From positions 1-14,592 of the forward strand of contig DKBC01000044.1 in the NCBI GenBank assembly GCA_002451065.1: a DNA stretch of 14,592 nt, in the 5' to 3' direction. The notes under the pieces are model-generated. The model was given only the letters and a program-made list of their open reading frames with translations, did no database searches and was not told the DNA's origin. The position numbers were made by a program, and so were the translations under genes. The stretch is from Betaproteobacteria bacterium UBA6910. GTDB taxonomy: Bacteria; Pseudomonadota; Gammaproteobacteria; Burkholderiales; UBA6910. Each line of letters begins with the position of its first letter. Positions within the stretch are counted from its first letter, which is position 1. Positions 1 through 7,403 of the stretch are shown here, piece after piece.

Positions 1-1263
1 GCCGTCCTCGAGGATGTCCACCTCCACCCCCTTGAGCAGGGCGATGCCCTTGAGCTTGGCGCCAACCCGCTCCACTTCTTCCATGTGCTTCAGCAGCCGG
101 CGCGCATCGAGACCCCGCGCCACTTTCAGGCGCTGGGAATGCTCGGTAATGGCCAGGTAGCGATGCCCGTTTTTTAGGGCCGCCCGCGCCATCTCCTCCA
201 CCGTGTTATGGCCGTCGCTGGCCTGGGTGTGGCAATGAAGGTCGCCCTTGAGGTCTGCCAGTTCCACCAGATCGGGCAGCAGCTTCTTGCGCGCCGCCTC
301 GATTTCGCCCTGGTTTTCCCTCAGCTCCGGCGCGATCCAGGGCAGCCCCAGCGCCCGATAGACCGATTCCTCGGTATCGCCGGCGACGCGTTTGTCGCCC
401 TTGAACACTCCATATTCGTTTAGCTTCAGTCCCCGTTCCTGGGCCAGGCGGCGCACCTGGATGTTGTGGGCCTTGCTGCCGGTGAAATACTGGAGTGCCG
501 AGCCATAGCTCTCCTCGGGGACCCGGCGCACATCCACCTGGATGCCGCTCTTCAGAACCGCGCTGGACCGGGTGTCGCCGGAGGAAAGCATCTCCCGCAC
601 CTCGTCGTACTTGGCGAAGCGCTCCATGACCCTGGCACCGGATGCCGCGGTGACCAGCAAATCCAAGTCGCCCACGGTTTCCCGCCCGCGCCGGAAGCTG
701 CCAGCCACCACCGCCTGCTTCACGCCCGGCACCGCCCCCAGATACGCCGCCAGGCTTCCGGCGTATTGGGCGGCCACCGCCAGCAGCGTGCGCCCCGCCC
801 CCTCGGGCCGGGCCTGAACTGCCTCCAGGATCTTGCGCTCGCTCTTTTCCCCGAAACCCGGGAGTTGCCGGATCTTGCCTTCCCTCGCGACCCGGTGCAG
901 GTCCTCGAGGGTCTCCACGTCAAGATCGTGGTAGAGGGCGCGAACCCGCTTGGGGCCCAGTCCCTGGATCCTGAGCAAGTCGGTAATGGCCGGAGGAAGT
1001 TCCTTTTCCAACTTGTGGAGCAAGGCGCAACTCCCCGTATCCACAATTTCGGCGATTTTGCCTGCAAGATCGTCGCCGATGCCGGGCAGATCGGTGAGTT
1101 TTTCCCCTTTTTCCACGATTCCCTTCACATCGCGGCCGAGTTCCCCCACGATGCGTGCTGCATTGCGATAAGCCCTGACGCGAAAAGGATTTGCGCTCTC
1201 CAGTTCAAGCAGATCCGCGATTCTCTCGAGAACTGCGGCAATATCGGCGTTGTGGACGGGCAT
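1..1263 (-). CDS. polX: DNA polymerase/3'-5' exonuclease PolX (polymerase beta-like plus PHP), C-terminus cut by window edge
   Basis: Family-X DNA polymerases of bacteria carry out gap-filling synthesis in base-excision-type repair, and the fused PHP domain provides metal-dependent 3'-5' exonuclease or phosphodiesterase activity. The 421 visible residues show the family order. Helix-hairpin-helix motifs lie near residues 59-70 (LPGIGDDLAGKI), 99-110 (IQGLGPKRVRAL) and 134-146. The palm motif GSFRRGRETVGDLDLL is at 188-203 with Asp199 and Asp201, and the third acidic residue is Asp244 (QVDVR). The PHP domain opens with DLHCHTQASDG at 341-351, followed by TEH at 373-375. Full-length PolX is about 570 residues, so roughly 150 are missing off the left edge. 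The ATG at 1263 is the only usable start, because an in-frame stop lies 9 codons upstream with no start codon between. The gene lies 168 nt downstream of the DksA-like gene on the same strand. I saw no broken motif. Identification is firm; a link to the sulfur genes is not implied. Confidence 0.95.
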   Translation of the reverse strand, partial: MPVHNADIAAVLERIADLLELESANPFRVRAYRNAARIVGELGRDVKGIVEKGEKLTDLPGIGDDLAGKIAEIVDTGSCALLHKLEKELPPAITDLLRIQGLGPKRVRALYHDLDVETLEDLHRVAREGKIRQLPGFGEKSERKILEAVQARPEGAGRTLLAVAAQYAGSLAAYLGAVPGVKQAVVAGSFRRGRETVGDLDLLVTAASGARVMERFAKYDEVREMLSSGDTRSSAVLKSGIQVDVRRVPEESYGSALQYFTGSKAHNIQVRRLAQERGLKLNEYGVFKGDKRVAGDTEESVYRALGLPWIAPELRENQGEIEAARKKLLPDLVELADLKGDLHCHTQASDGHNTVEEMARAALKNGHRYLAITEHSQRLKVARGLDARRLLKHMEEVERVGAKLKGIALLKGVEVDILEDG

Positions 1264-1426
1264 GGTCGCCAGGAGCTCATGGAATCGGACGGCGCGTCAG
1301 CGGGAAGTCCAGGAATCGTGGCCGGAAAGGCGCGATGGAGCAGGCCCGGCGCGCACGCCTCCCGCGGCAGCCTTTGCGCTTTGCTTGCAAGCGATCTCCC
1401 CTCCTTCGCGCCAAGTCGATTCGCCG

Positions 1427-1441
1427 GACCCTCAAAGGGTC
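1427..1441 (-). other. Short inverted repeat across the stop codon of the DksA-like gene
   Basis: A perfect 6-bp inverted repeat (GACCCT, loop CAA, AGGGTC) covers the stop codon at 1432-1434. It could form a small hairpin at the end of the DksA-like message, but the stem is short and no T-run follows on the minus strand, so a terminator role is weak. The rest of the 168-nt gap to polX shows no convincing promoter or gene. Confidence 0.25.
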
Positions 1442-1827
1442 GGGCTGGGTTCCTGGGCGTAGGTCTTTTCCCGTTGCTCCTGGCAAATGACACAGCGCCT
1501 AGCCGTTGGGAACGCCTGCAGCCGCTCGAAGCCGATGTCGGCGCCGCATTCGGCGCATTCGCCATAGGTGCCATCCACCACGCGCTGGAGCGCCGCCTCG
1601 ATCTCACGCAACTCGCGGACGTGACGGTCCACGATGGCGGTGCCGAGGTCGGCGAGCAGGTCGCCCACCGCTTTTTCCCCGCTATCCCGCACCCGCCCGG
1701 CCAGTTCGATGTAGTAACGCTCCCCCGACCGCTCGAGCTCGTCGCGGACTTCTGCGATCAATTCCTGATAGCGGCGATTGAGCTTCTGCTTCAGCGCTTC
1801 GGCCTCTTCGATTCTGAGTTGCACCAT
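1432..1827 (-). CDS. DksA/TraR-family C4-type zinc-finger protein
   Basis: DksA/TraR proteins enter the RNA polymerase secondary channel and modulate initiation, often together with ppGpp. This 131-residue protein has an N-terminal region likely to form the long coiled coil (about residues 5-85). A four-cysteine zinc finger follows: Cys91 and Cys94 (CAEC), then Cys112 and Cys115 (CVIC), with the family-typical GFERLQAFPTARRC between them. It is shorter than E. coli DksA (151 residues). At the expected coiled-coil tip there is no exact DxxDxA motif; the nearest is DLLADLGTA at 57-65. It may therefore be a DksA paralogue with altered activity rather than canonical DksA. A good Shine-Dalgarno (GGGAGAGAGAT just before the ATG) supports the start at 1827. 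It lies 114 nt downstream of the MFS gene and may be co-transcribed with it or use its own promoter near 1914-1919. Confidence 0.9.
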   Translation of the reverse strand: MVQLRIEEAEALKQKLNRRYQELIAEVRDELERSGERYYIELAGRVRDSGEKAVGDLLADLGTAIVDRHVRELREIEAALQRVVDGTYGECAECGADIGFERLQAFPTARRCVICQEQREKTYAQEPSPTL

Positions 1828-1870
1828 ATCTCTCTCCCGCTGAATCTTTGTCGGGACTACTCATACTCAA

Positions 1871-1885
1871 CCCCGCATCGCGGGG
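1871..1885 (-). other. 6-bp perfect hairpin in the leader of the DksA-like gene
   Basis: CCCCGC and GCGGGG form a perfect inverted repeat with a 3-nt loop. It lies between the MFS stop and the DksA-like start, in what would be the 5' leader of the latter. No T-run follows on the minus strand, so it is more likely a leader stem, or chance in GC-rich DNA, than a terminator. Confidence 0.3.
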
Positions 1886-1913
1886 GGCGGCATGCAATCA
1901 CTCCGCCTGTTTC

Positions 1914-1919
1914 AGTATA
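1914..1919 (-). promoter_or_regulatory. Possible -10 element (TATACT) for the DksA-like gene
   Basis: On the minus strand TATACT matches the sigma-70 -10 consensus at 5 of 6 positions, about 90 nt before the DksA-like start. No recognisable -35 box lies at 16-18 nt spacing, so the call rests on the hexamer and its intergenic location only. Confidence 0.25.
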
Positions 1920-1941
1920 GACCGCCGGCCCTGCGCTCCAT

Positions 1942-3141
1942 TCAGCGCGATGACGCGCTCTGTGGCCACGCCCAGAAACGAAGCAGCAGGCATGCCGCGG
2001 CTCCCACCCCGCTCGCGAAGAAGAACGCCATCCCCGCGCCCTGCCACGCCCAGATAACGCCAAACGTCACCCCGCCGGGAATCGCCGCGAGGCCGACCAC
2101 GAGGTAATACCAGCCGAACCCGGTGCCGCGCTCCGCCGCCCCGCAGTAATCACTTATTGCGGCCCGCTCGGCGCCTTCGGTCAGCCCCATGAACAGCCCG
2201 TAAACGATGGTGACCGCCCACAGCTCGGGGGACCCGGATGCGTTTCCGAACAGAAGGAAGGCGACGGCAAACGCCGTCCATCCCACCAGCAGCAGGGCTT
2301 CCCGCCCCAAGCGGTCGGCCAGCAGGCCTCCCCAGGTGGCAGTCAGCGCCTTCGCCAGGTTCAGCATGGCCCACAGCACCAGCAGTTCGACGGCGCCGAT
2401 CCCGAGCTCATGCCCCCGCAGCAGGATGAAGGTCTCCGAAGCCCGGGCCAACGTGAACAGACCGAGCACCCCCAGGTACCGCCGCAATTCCGGCGACAAG
2501 GCGGCCCAGCGTAAGGGCGGGAGTTGCACCAATGGCGCAACGGCAGCCGACGGCGCCGGGCCTTTCACGCCGACGGCGAGGCAGAGCACGGCGAGCGCCC
2601 CGGGAAGCGCAGACCAGAGGATAACCTCCCGCAGTTCCATGCCCGACCACGCGAGCACGGCGGCTGCCGCGAGGCTTCCCGCCACCGCGCCGCCGTTGTC
2701 CAAGGCGCGGTGCAACCCGAAGGCGTAGCCGCGCATGGGTGGGGGCGTGACATCCGCCAGCAACGCGTCCCGCGGAGCGCTGCGGATCCCCTTACCCACG
2801 CGGTCAATGGAGCGCAGGATCAGCACCGTGGCCCACCCCCCCGCAAGGCCGAGCAGAGGGCGGGCAATATTCGAGATGGAATAACCTGCCACCACCAGGC
2901 TCTTGCGCCGGCCCTGCATGCGGTCCGAATGCCGCCCCGACCACAGCTTGAGCAGGCTCGCCACGGCGTCGGCGAAACCTTCGATCAGGCCCAGAGCCAC
3001 GGGACCGCTCTGGAGCACCGTCGCCAGCAGCAATGGGATCAGCGGAATGACGATATCGGAAGCGAGGTCGTTCAAAAAGCTCACGACCCCAAGCACGATC
3101 ACCGTGCGCGGAAGCCTCGCCCGGGCGCGCGTGGCGCTCAT
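1942..3141 (-). CDS. Major facilitator superfamily (MFS) transporter
   Basis: A 399-residue multi-pass membrane protein, the usual length for a 12-helix MFS carrier. The loop between helices 2 and 3 holds a clear MFS motif A, GRHSDRMQGRRK at residues 69-80. A second family-like segment, RSIDRVGKGIRSAPRDALLAD, spans about 110-130 at the cytoplasmic side of helices 4-5. Hydrophobic stretches are regularly spaced through to about residue 390, for example the ones starting near residues 13, 33, 82 and 102. The substrate cannot be read from the sequence; export of a drug, metabolite or anion is possible. The gene is divergent from the sensor kinase across a 192-nt region. Its start at 3141 is preceded by only a weak Shine-Dalgarno, so the exact N-terminus is less sure than the family. 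The DksA-like gene follows 114 nt downstream. Confidence 0.88.
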   Translation of the reverse strand: MSATRARARLPRTVIVLGVVSFLNDLASDIVIPLIPLLLATVLQSGPVALGLIEGFADAVASLLKLWSGRHSDRMQGRRKSLVVAGYSISNIARPLLGLAGGWATVLILRSIDRVGKGIRSAPRDALLADVTPPPMRGYAFGLHRALDNGGAVAGSLAAAAVLAWSGMELREVILWSALPGALAVLCLAVGVKGPAPSAAVAPLVQLPPLRWAALSPELRRYLGVLGLFTLARASETFILLRGHELGIGAVELLVLWAMLNLAKALTATWGGLLADRLGREALLLVGWTAFAVAFLLFGNASGSPELWAVTIVYGLFMGLTEGAERAAISDYCGAAERGTGFGWYYLVVGLAAIPGGVTFGVIWAWQGAGMAFFFASGVGAAACLLLRFWAWPQSASSR

Positions 3142-3226
3142 GGTCGAGCGTGCCCGTCGTCAGCGCCAGCCGCGGCGCGGTTTGGATGCGGAAAAACCAT
3201 GGCAGGCGCCTGTTACCGAGCATCGG

Positions 3227-3232
3227 ATTATA
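3227..3232 (-). promoter_or_regulatory. Perfect -10 hexamer (TATAAT) for the MFS gene
   Basis: Read on the minus strand, this is TATAAT, the exact sigma-70 -10 consensus, 85 nt before the MFS start codon. The hexamer 17 nt upstream (ACACGG) is a poor -35 match. The promoter is plausible because of its position in a divergent intergenic region and the rarity of TATAAT in such GC-rich DNA, but the -35 is unsupported. Confidence 0.45.
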
Positions 3233-3262
3233 CGGCGCGGCGGCGCGTCCCGTGTGGAGGGA

Positions 3263-3293
3263 GGGGGCGAACTGTCGTACACTATTCGCCCCC
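3263..3293 (+). repeat. 9-bp perfect inverted repeat upstream of the sensor kinase
   Basis: GGGGGCGAA at 3263-3271 and TTCGCCCCC at 3285-3293 are exact reverse complements separated by 13 nt. The element ends 40 nt before the kinase ATG. It could be a dimer-binding operator or an RNA stem-loop in the kinase leader. It lies upstream of the minus-strand TATAAT box (3227-3232), at a distance where it might also affect the MFS promoter. Confidence 0.5.
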
Positions 3294-3310
3294 GCCCGCT
3301 GCAGGCGGGC
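3294..3310 (+). repeat. 6-bp perfect inverted repeat directly upstream of the sensor kinase start
   Basis: GCCCGC at 3294-3299 and GCGGGC at 3305-3310 pair perfectly across a 5-nt loop (TGCAG). It abuts the 9-bp inverted repeat and ends 23 nt before the kinase ATG. Two adjacent stems so close to a translation start may control the leader. Neither is followed by a T-run. Confidence 0.4.
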
Positions 3311-3333
3311 CGATAACCATTTGGATGTGGAGG

Positions 3334-4521
3334 ATGAAGCCGAAGGACCTTCCGGCACCGGCGGATGCCCAGGGCAAGTACAAGATTCCCGCCCTGCGGG
3401 CGCTCTCGGAAATCACGACCAGCCTCGCCAGCGAGAGCGACATCGAGGACCTGCTCGAGCGCTTCCTGGGAACCATGATCCGGCTGGCCGGAGCCGAAGC
3501 CGGGGCCGTGCGCGTGCTGACCACCGACGGCAAGCACCTGCGCCTGGTGGGCGCCCGCGGCTTTCCCGCGGAGACGCTGCGGGAGGAGTGCCACGTCGAC
3601 GTCCAATGCAGCGTCTGCAGCGAGGCGATCCGGCGCCACGCGGTCGATTCCAGCTCCGACATGGCAAAATGCCTGGAGCCCACGGGCGCTTCCCTCATCG
3701 CCCACCGCACCCACAGAGTCGTGCCGGTCCCCTTGCGCTACAAGGGCCAGGTGCTCGGCGTCTACAACCTCTACCTGCGTACCGGGAAGAAGATTCCGGA
3801 AGACGTTTCCATGCTGTTTCGCTCCGTGGGTGAGCACCTGGGGATGGCCCTCGAGAACGCGCGTCTTTCCCGGGAAAACATGCGCATCACCCTCATGGAC
3901 GAGCGCCAGATGCTGGCCAACGAGATCCACGACTCCCTGGCCCAGACCATGGCCTACATGAAAATGCGCATGGCCCTGCTCCAGGACTCGGTGATCGACG
4001 GCGACTGCGAGCTTTCCTTCCGCTACATGAACGACGTGAGCGAGGCCCTCGATTCCGCCTACTCCAGCCTGCGGGAGCTGCTTTCCCAGTTCCGCAACCG
4101 CATGGATCCCCGGGGACTGATTCCCGCGCTGGAGGATCTGGCATCCACCTTCCGCAAGCGCACCGGCCTCAGCATCGAGCTGCGCAACCAGATCCCTGAT
4201 CTCGGACTCACCCCGGACCAGGAAATCCAGGTATTTCATATCGTCCAGGAAGCCCTCGCCAATATTCACAAGCATGCCTCGGCCCAGCGTGTCGTAGTGA
4301 CCCTTGCCCAGTCCGACGGCAAGTACCGGATCACGGTGGAGGACAACGGAGTGGGTATGTCGACGCCCGAATCGCCTCCCATGCATTTCGGCCTGACCAT
4401 CATGCGCGAGCGTGCCGATCGTCTGAAGGGCAGGATCGCCTACCAGAGCCGACCCGACGAGGGCACGACAGTGCTCCTCACCTTCCCCGCGCCGCGCGCG
4501 GCGCGGATCCCGCGACGGTGA
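3334..4521 (+). CDS. Soluble GAF-domain sensor histidine kinase, NarX-like (HisKA_3 type)
   Basis: This is the kinase of a two-component system with the following gene. The 395-residue protein has a GAF-like domain (about 25-175) and a HisKA_3 dimerisation helix with phospho-acceptor His199 in NEIHDSLAQT. The HATPase domain carries the N-box EALANIHKHA (306-315, Asn310), the G1 box DNGVGM (337-342) and FGLTIM (352-357). The H-box and catalytic domain resemble NarX/NarQ, but there are no transmembrane helices and no periplasmic nitrate-binding segment, so it should sense a cytoplasmic signal. Four cysteines, Cys86, Cys92, Cys95 and Cys113, sit in the GAF region (CHVDVQCSVC), reminiscent of the NarX central cysteine cluster, and could bind a cofactor or sense redox. 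Start choice is uncertain: the GGAGG before ATG 3334 is almost adjacent, and an in-frame ATG at 3325 adds three residues. The stop overlaps the regulator start (GTGA). Confidence 0.9.
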   Translation: MKPKDLPAPADAQGKYKIPALRALSEITTSLASESDIEDLLERFLGTMIRLAGAEAGAVRVLTTDGKHLRLVGARGFPAETLREECHVDVQCSVCSEAIRRHAVDSSSDMAKCLEPTGASLIAHRTHRVVPVPLRYKGQVLGVYNLYLRTGKKIPEDVSMLFRSVGEHLGMALENARLSRENMRITLMDERQMLANEIHDSLAQTMAYMKMRMALLQDSVIDGDCELSFRYMNDVSEALDSAYSSLRELLSQFRNRMDPRGLIPALEDLASTFRKRTGLSIELRNQIPDLGLTPDQEIQVFHIVQEALANIHKHASAQRVVVTLAQSDGKYRITVEDNGVGMSTPESPPMHFGLTIMRERADRLKGRIAYQSRPDEGTTVLLTFPAPRAARIPRR

Positions 4522-5198
4522 AGGACCAGATCCGGGTCGTTCTGGTGGACGACCACACGCTGTTTCGCAAGGGTCTGGCCGAGTTGCTCGAACACAGCCA
4601 GGCAATTCAGGTGGCCGGCGCCACCGGCAAGTGCGACGAGGCGCGGCACATGATCGCGGATCTCCAGCCCGACGTGGTGCTCATGGACCTGCACCTGCCA
4701 CCGTCCAGCGGGCTCGAGCTGCTCCAGCAACTGCGCGACGGGGGATACCGGGGCCCGGTGCTGATGCTCACCGTGAGCGATGCCCAGGAGGACCTGGCCA
4801 GCGCCCTGCAGGCGGGCGTCAAAGGCTACCTGCTCAAGGACATGGAGCCCGACGACGTCGTGGATGCCATCCGCCGCGCCGCCCGCGGCGAGACCGTGGT
4901 CGCACCGGCCATGACCCTCAAGCTGGTCAACCTGCTCCAGAACAACGAACCCAGTTCCGCGAGTTCGATGCTGGACCTGCTCACCGGCCGCGAGCGCGAG
5001 ATCCTGACTCACCTGGCCCGGGGCGAGAGCAACAAGGTTATTGCCAAGGCCCTGAGCATCAGCCATGACACGGTGAAGCTCCACGTGCGCCACATTCTGG
5101 CCAAGCTCAATCTCTCGTCGCGGGTGGAAGCCGCCGTGTTTGCCGTCGAGCAGAAGCTGGTCCCTCCCCGCGACGTCTCGTCCCGGGCCGGGGGCTGA
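4518..5198 (+). CDS. NarL/FixJ-family response regulator
   Basis: Partner regulator of the upstream kinase, with a receiver domain and a LuxR-type DNA-binding domain in 226 residues. Receiver landmarks are all present: Asp11-Asp12, phospho-acceptor Asp57 (VLMDLHLP), Thr85 and Lys107 (GYLLKD). The C-terminal helix-turn-helix runs from LTGREREIL (155-163) through [15 protein letters not shown] (183-197) and [10 protein letters not shown], closely resembling E. coli NarL in its DNA-contacting helix. It starts with GTG and overlaps the kinase stop by 4 nt, implying translational coupling. The gene ends 41 nt before cysG, so the system may regulate siroheme supply or the nearby dsr genes. That target is inference. 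The true signal is unknown, and nitrate or nitrite control is suggested only by similarity to NarXL. Confidence 0.93.
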   Translation: MKDQIRVVLVDDHTLFRKGLAELLEHSQAIQVAGATGKCDEARHMIADLQPDVVLMDLHLPPSSGLELLQQLRDGGYRGPVLMLTVSDAQEDLASALQAGVKGYLLKDMEPDDVVDAIRRAARGETVVAPAMTLKLVNLLQNNEPSSASSMLDLLTGREREILTHLARGESNKVIAKALSISHDTVKLHVRHILAKLNLSSRVEAAVFAVEQKLVPPRDVSSRAGG

Positions 5199-5239
5199 CA
5201 TCACCGGGTTCTTCAACAGCCCGCCCGCGGACGGACTGC

Positions 5240-6622
5240 ATGGAATATCTTCCGATCTTTCTCGACTTGCGTGACGCCCCCTGCCTGGTGGTGGGTGGCG
5301 GCGAGGTGGCCGCGCGCAAGGTCTCTCTGCTCCTCGAGGCGAAGGCCCGCGTCACGGTGGTGGCGCCCGAGCTCTGCCCGACCCTGGCCGAGCAGGCCGC
5401 CGCCGGCGCGCTTTCCCACCGCGCTGGACGCTTCTCCCCCGATCAACTGGGGGACGTTTCCCTGGCTATCGCGGCCACCGACGACCGGGACGTGAACCGG
5501 CAGGTCTCGGAGGAGGCGCGCCGCCTCCGCATTCCGGTGAACGTGGTGGACGACCCCGAGTTCTGTTCCTTCATCATGCCCGCCATCGTGGACCGCTCTC
5601 CGGTCGTGATCGCGGTTTCCACCGGCGGCGCCTCGCCGGTGCTGGCGCGACTGATGCGGGCGCGGCTGGAAAGCCTGGTTCCCGCAACCTACGGGCGCCT
5701 GGCGGCGCTGGTGGACCGGTTCCGCGACGCGGTGAAGGCCAAGCTCCCTCCGCCGGCACGGAGGCCGTTCTGGGAGAAGGTGCTGCAGGGCCCCATCGCC
5801 GACATGGTGTTTTCCGGGCGCCAGGCCGAGGCCGAGCAAGCCCTGCGCGAGGAAATCGAGCAAGGCCAGCCGGCCCAGACCGGAGAGGTGTATCTGGTGG
5901 GCGGCGGGCCCGGCAACCCCGACCTGCTCACTTTCCGCGCGCTGAAGCTGATGCAGCAGGCCGACGTGGTGCTGCACGACGCGCTGGTGTCGCCGGAAGT
6001 GCTGAACCTGGTGCGCCGCGATGCCGAACGCGTCTATGTCGGCAAGCAGCGCGATTTCCACACCCTGCGCCAGCAAGAGATCAACGACCTGCTGGTGAAG
6101 CTGGCCAAGGAAGGCAAGCGGGTGCTCCGCCTCAAGGGCGGCGACCCGTTCATCTTCGGGCGGGGCGGAGAGGAGATCGAGACCCTCGCCGCCCAGGGGG
6201 TCCGCTTCGAGGTGGTGCCCGGCATTACCGCCGCCTCGGGCGTCGCCGCCTACGCCGGCATTCCCCTCACCCACCGCGACTGCGCCCAGTCCTGCGTGTT
6301 CGTCACCGGTCACCTGCGCGACAACACCATCAACCTGGACTGGGAAGGCCTGGTCCGCCCCGACCAGACCATCGTGATCTACATGGGCCTGCATGGCCTC
6401 GACATCCTGTGCCGCGAACTCATCGCCCACGGCCAGTCGCGGCTCACGCCGGCGGCCATCGTCCAGCAGGGAACCACCAGCAATCAGAAGGTCGTGACCG
6501 GCACTCTGGAGGACCTTCCCCGCCTGGCGGCGGAGGCGAGGCTGCACCCGCCAACCCTCATCATCGTGGGCGAAGTGGTGCGCCTGCGCGAAAAGCTGGC
6601 CTGGTTCGACAAGGCGGGATGA
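5240..6622 (+). CDS. cysG: Siroheme synthase CysG (uroporphyrinogen methyltransferase / dehydrogenase / ferrochelatase)
   Basis: CysG converts uroporphyrinogen III to siroheme in three steps: SAM-dependent bis-methylation, NAD-dependent dehydrogenation and iron insertion. The 460 residues match the 457-residue E. coli enzyme and both modules are complete. The N-terminal dehydrogenase/ferrochelatase half has the NAD motif [11 protein letters not shown] (17-27), NVVDD at 101-105 with the catalytic Asp104, and [12 protein letters not shown]. The C-terminal SUMT half begins at about 216 with [15 protein letters not shown] and includes HDALVS (246-251), [16 protein letters not shown] (297-312), VPGITAASG and YMGLHG. 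It sits 41 nt after the response regulator and overlaps the next gene by 4 nt (ATGA). Siroheme is needed by sulfite and nitrite reductases. Here it would feed DsrAB after amidation by DsrN, encoded at the right of the window; that link is inferred from co-location. Confidence 0.97.
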   Translation: MEYLPIFLDLRDAPCLVVGGGEVAARKVSLLLEAKARVTVVAPELCPTLAEQAAAGALSHRAGRFSPDQLGDVSLAIAATDDRDVNRQVSEEARRLRIPVNVVDDPEFCSFIMPAIVDRSPVVIAVSTGGASPVLARLMRARLESLVPATYGRLAALVDRFRDAVKAKLPPPARRPFWEKVLQGPIADMVFSGRQAEAEQALREEIEQGQPAQTGEVYLVGGGPGNPDLLTFRALKLMQQADVVLHDALVSPEVLNLVRRDAERVYVGKQRDFHTLRQQEINDLLVKLAKEGKRVLRLKGGDPFIFGRGGEEIETLAAQGVRFEVVPGITAASGVAAYAGIPLTHRDCAQSCVFVTGHLRDNTINLDWEGLVRPDQTIVIYMGLHGLDILCRELIAHGQSRLTPAAIVQQGTTSNQKVVTGTLEDLPRLAAEARLHPPTLIIVGEVVRLREKLAWFDKAG

Positions 6623-7293
6623 CGCCCCGCGGGGTCATTGGTTTGCTCGCGCTTGCCCCGACCCTGGGCCTGTCGGCGGGGTTGGCCCTGGCCGACGTCC
6701 GCCACTGCGCCGGCATCAACACCACCGTCGCCCACGACACGCCGGAGGAGGTGGCGCTTGTCTGCCGGGCGGTGACGGAGGCCGCGGCCTTCATGCGAGA
6801 GAATGGATTTTCGGTGACGCAGCCCATCAGTGTGAGCGTGGTGGACCATGTCAGCGGCTCGTTTCCGCACCGGGCCGTGGGCGCCTACAACCGCACGACG
6901 ATGCACATCGAGGTGCTGTCCTACGCCGAATGCCTCAAGGCTTCAGAGCGAAAATCCGGCTTCCGGATCCCCATGACCCGCGACCTGCACCGCAGCTTCG
7001 TGGTGCACGAAGTGGCCCATGCTATTTTGGAGAGCAATCTGGGCTCCACGCCGCCGCCCCTGGCCCAGGAGTATGTCGCCTACGTGGCCCAGTTCGCGAC
7101 CATGGAGCCCGTGCTGCGGTCGGAGATCCTCGCCCGGTACAACGTCACTCCTTTTGAGCGCGACTCCCAGATCAACGCAAACTTGTACATGATGGACCCC
7201 TCGGCTTTCGGCGTGATGGCCTACCTGCACTATCAGCTCCCGGGCAACGGCCCGGCATTCATGGGCCGCATCCTGCGGCGCGAGGTATTCTGA
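6619..7293 (+). CDS. Exported HExxH protein, putative periplasmic gluzincin-like metallopeptidase
   Basis: A 224-residue protein of unknown function. It begins with a likely Sec signal peptide (hydrophobic 6-24, probable cleavage after ALA near residue 25). The mature part carries [11 protein letters not shown] with an HEVAH zinc-binding motif at 130-134. [12 protein letters not shown] at 148-159 supplies a candidate third ligand, Glu151, 17 residues after the second His. This arrangement is like peptidase-MA-type gluzincins. Mature cysteines are Cys30, Cys49 and Cys105. I cannot name the family with certainty; DUF6639 is a guess from memory. The ATG overlaps the cysG stop (ATGA), implying translational coupling, although the functional tie to siroheme is not obvious. 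It may be an inactive or narrowly specific protease. A start inside cysG (6409) is excluded because the signal peptide begins at 6619 and the upstream residues are cysG shadow sequence. Confidence 0.75.
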   Translation: MTPRGVIGLLALAPTLGLSAGLALADVRHCAGINTTVAHDTPEEVALVCRAVTEAAAFMRENGFSVTQPISVSVVDHVSGSFPHRAVGAYNRTTMHIEVLSYAECLKASERKSGFRIPMTRDLHRSFVVHEVAHAILESNLGSTPPPLAQEYVAYVAQFATMEPVLRSEILARYNVTPFERDSQINANLYMMDPSAFGVMAYLHYQLPGNGPAFMGRILRREVF

Positions 7294-7403
7294 CCCGCTT
7301 TGTTTGCTCCAGGCGGGCATGGGGCGGCACGCGTAGAATTCCCGATAAAGCCCCTTGAAACGCCGGCGACGCAGATCCAGCCACAACGACATCGAACGCC
7401 ACC

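Noticed and set aside
1383..1392. 10-bp perfect palindrome GCTTGCAAGC between the DksA-like gene and polX
   Set aside because: Single copy, no flanking promoter elements, and a length that can occur by chance in a 14.6-kb window.
466..1920. 484-codon plus-strand open frame opposite polX and the DksA-like gene
   Set aside because: Antisense to two well-supported minus-strand genes and compositionally shadow-like; no domain seen.
2524..3333. N-terminal extension of the sensor kinase frame back to 2524
   Set aside because: It runs antisense through the MFS gene and the intergenic repeats, and its residues are low-complexity shadow sequence. Kinase homology begins only after 3334.
3160..4605. 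481-codon minus-strand open frame opposite the sensor kinase
   Set aside because: Antisense to the kinase, with no motif; typical shadow of codon bias at high GC.
7294..7403. Promoter upstream of the MoxR gene (TAGAAT, TTGAAA fragments)
   Set aside because: The -10-like and -35-like hexamers do not pair at 16-18 nt spacing; no convincing promoter can be claimed.
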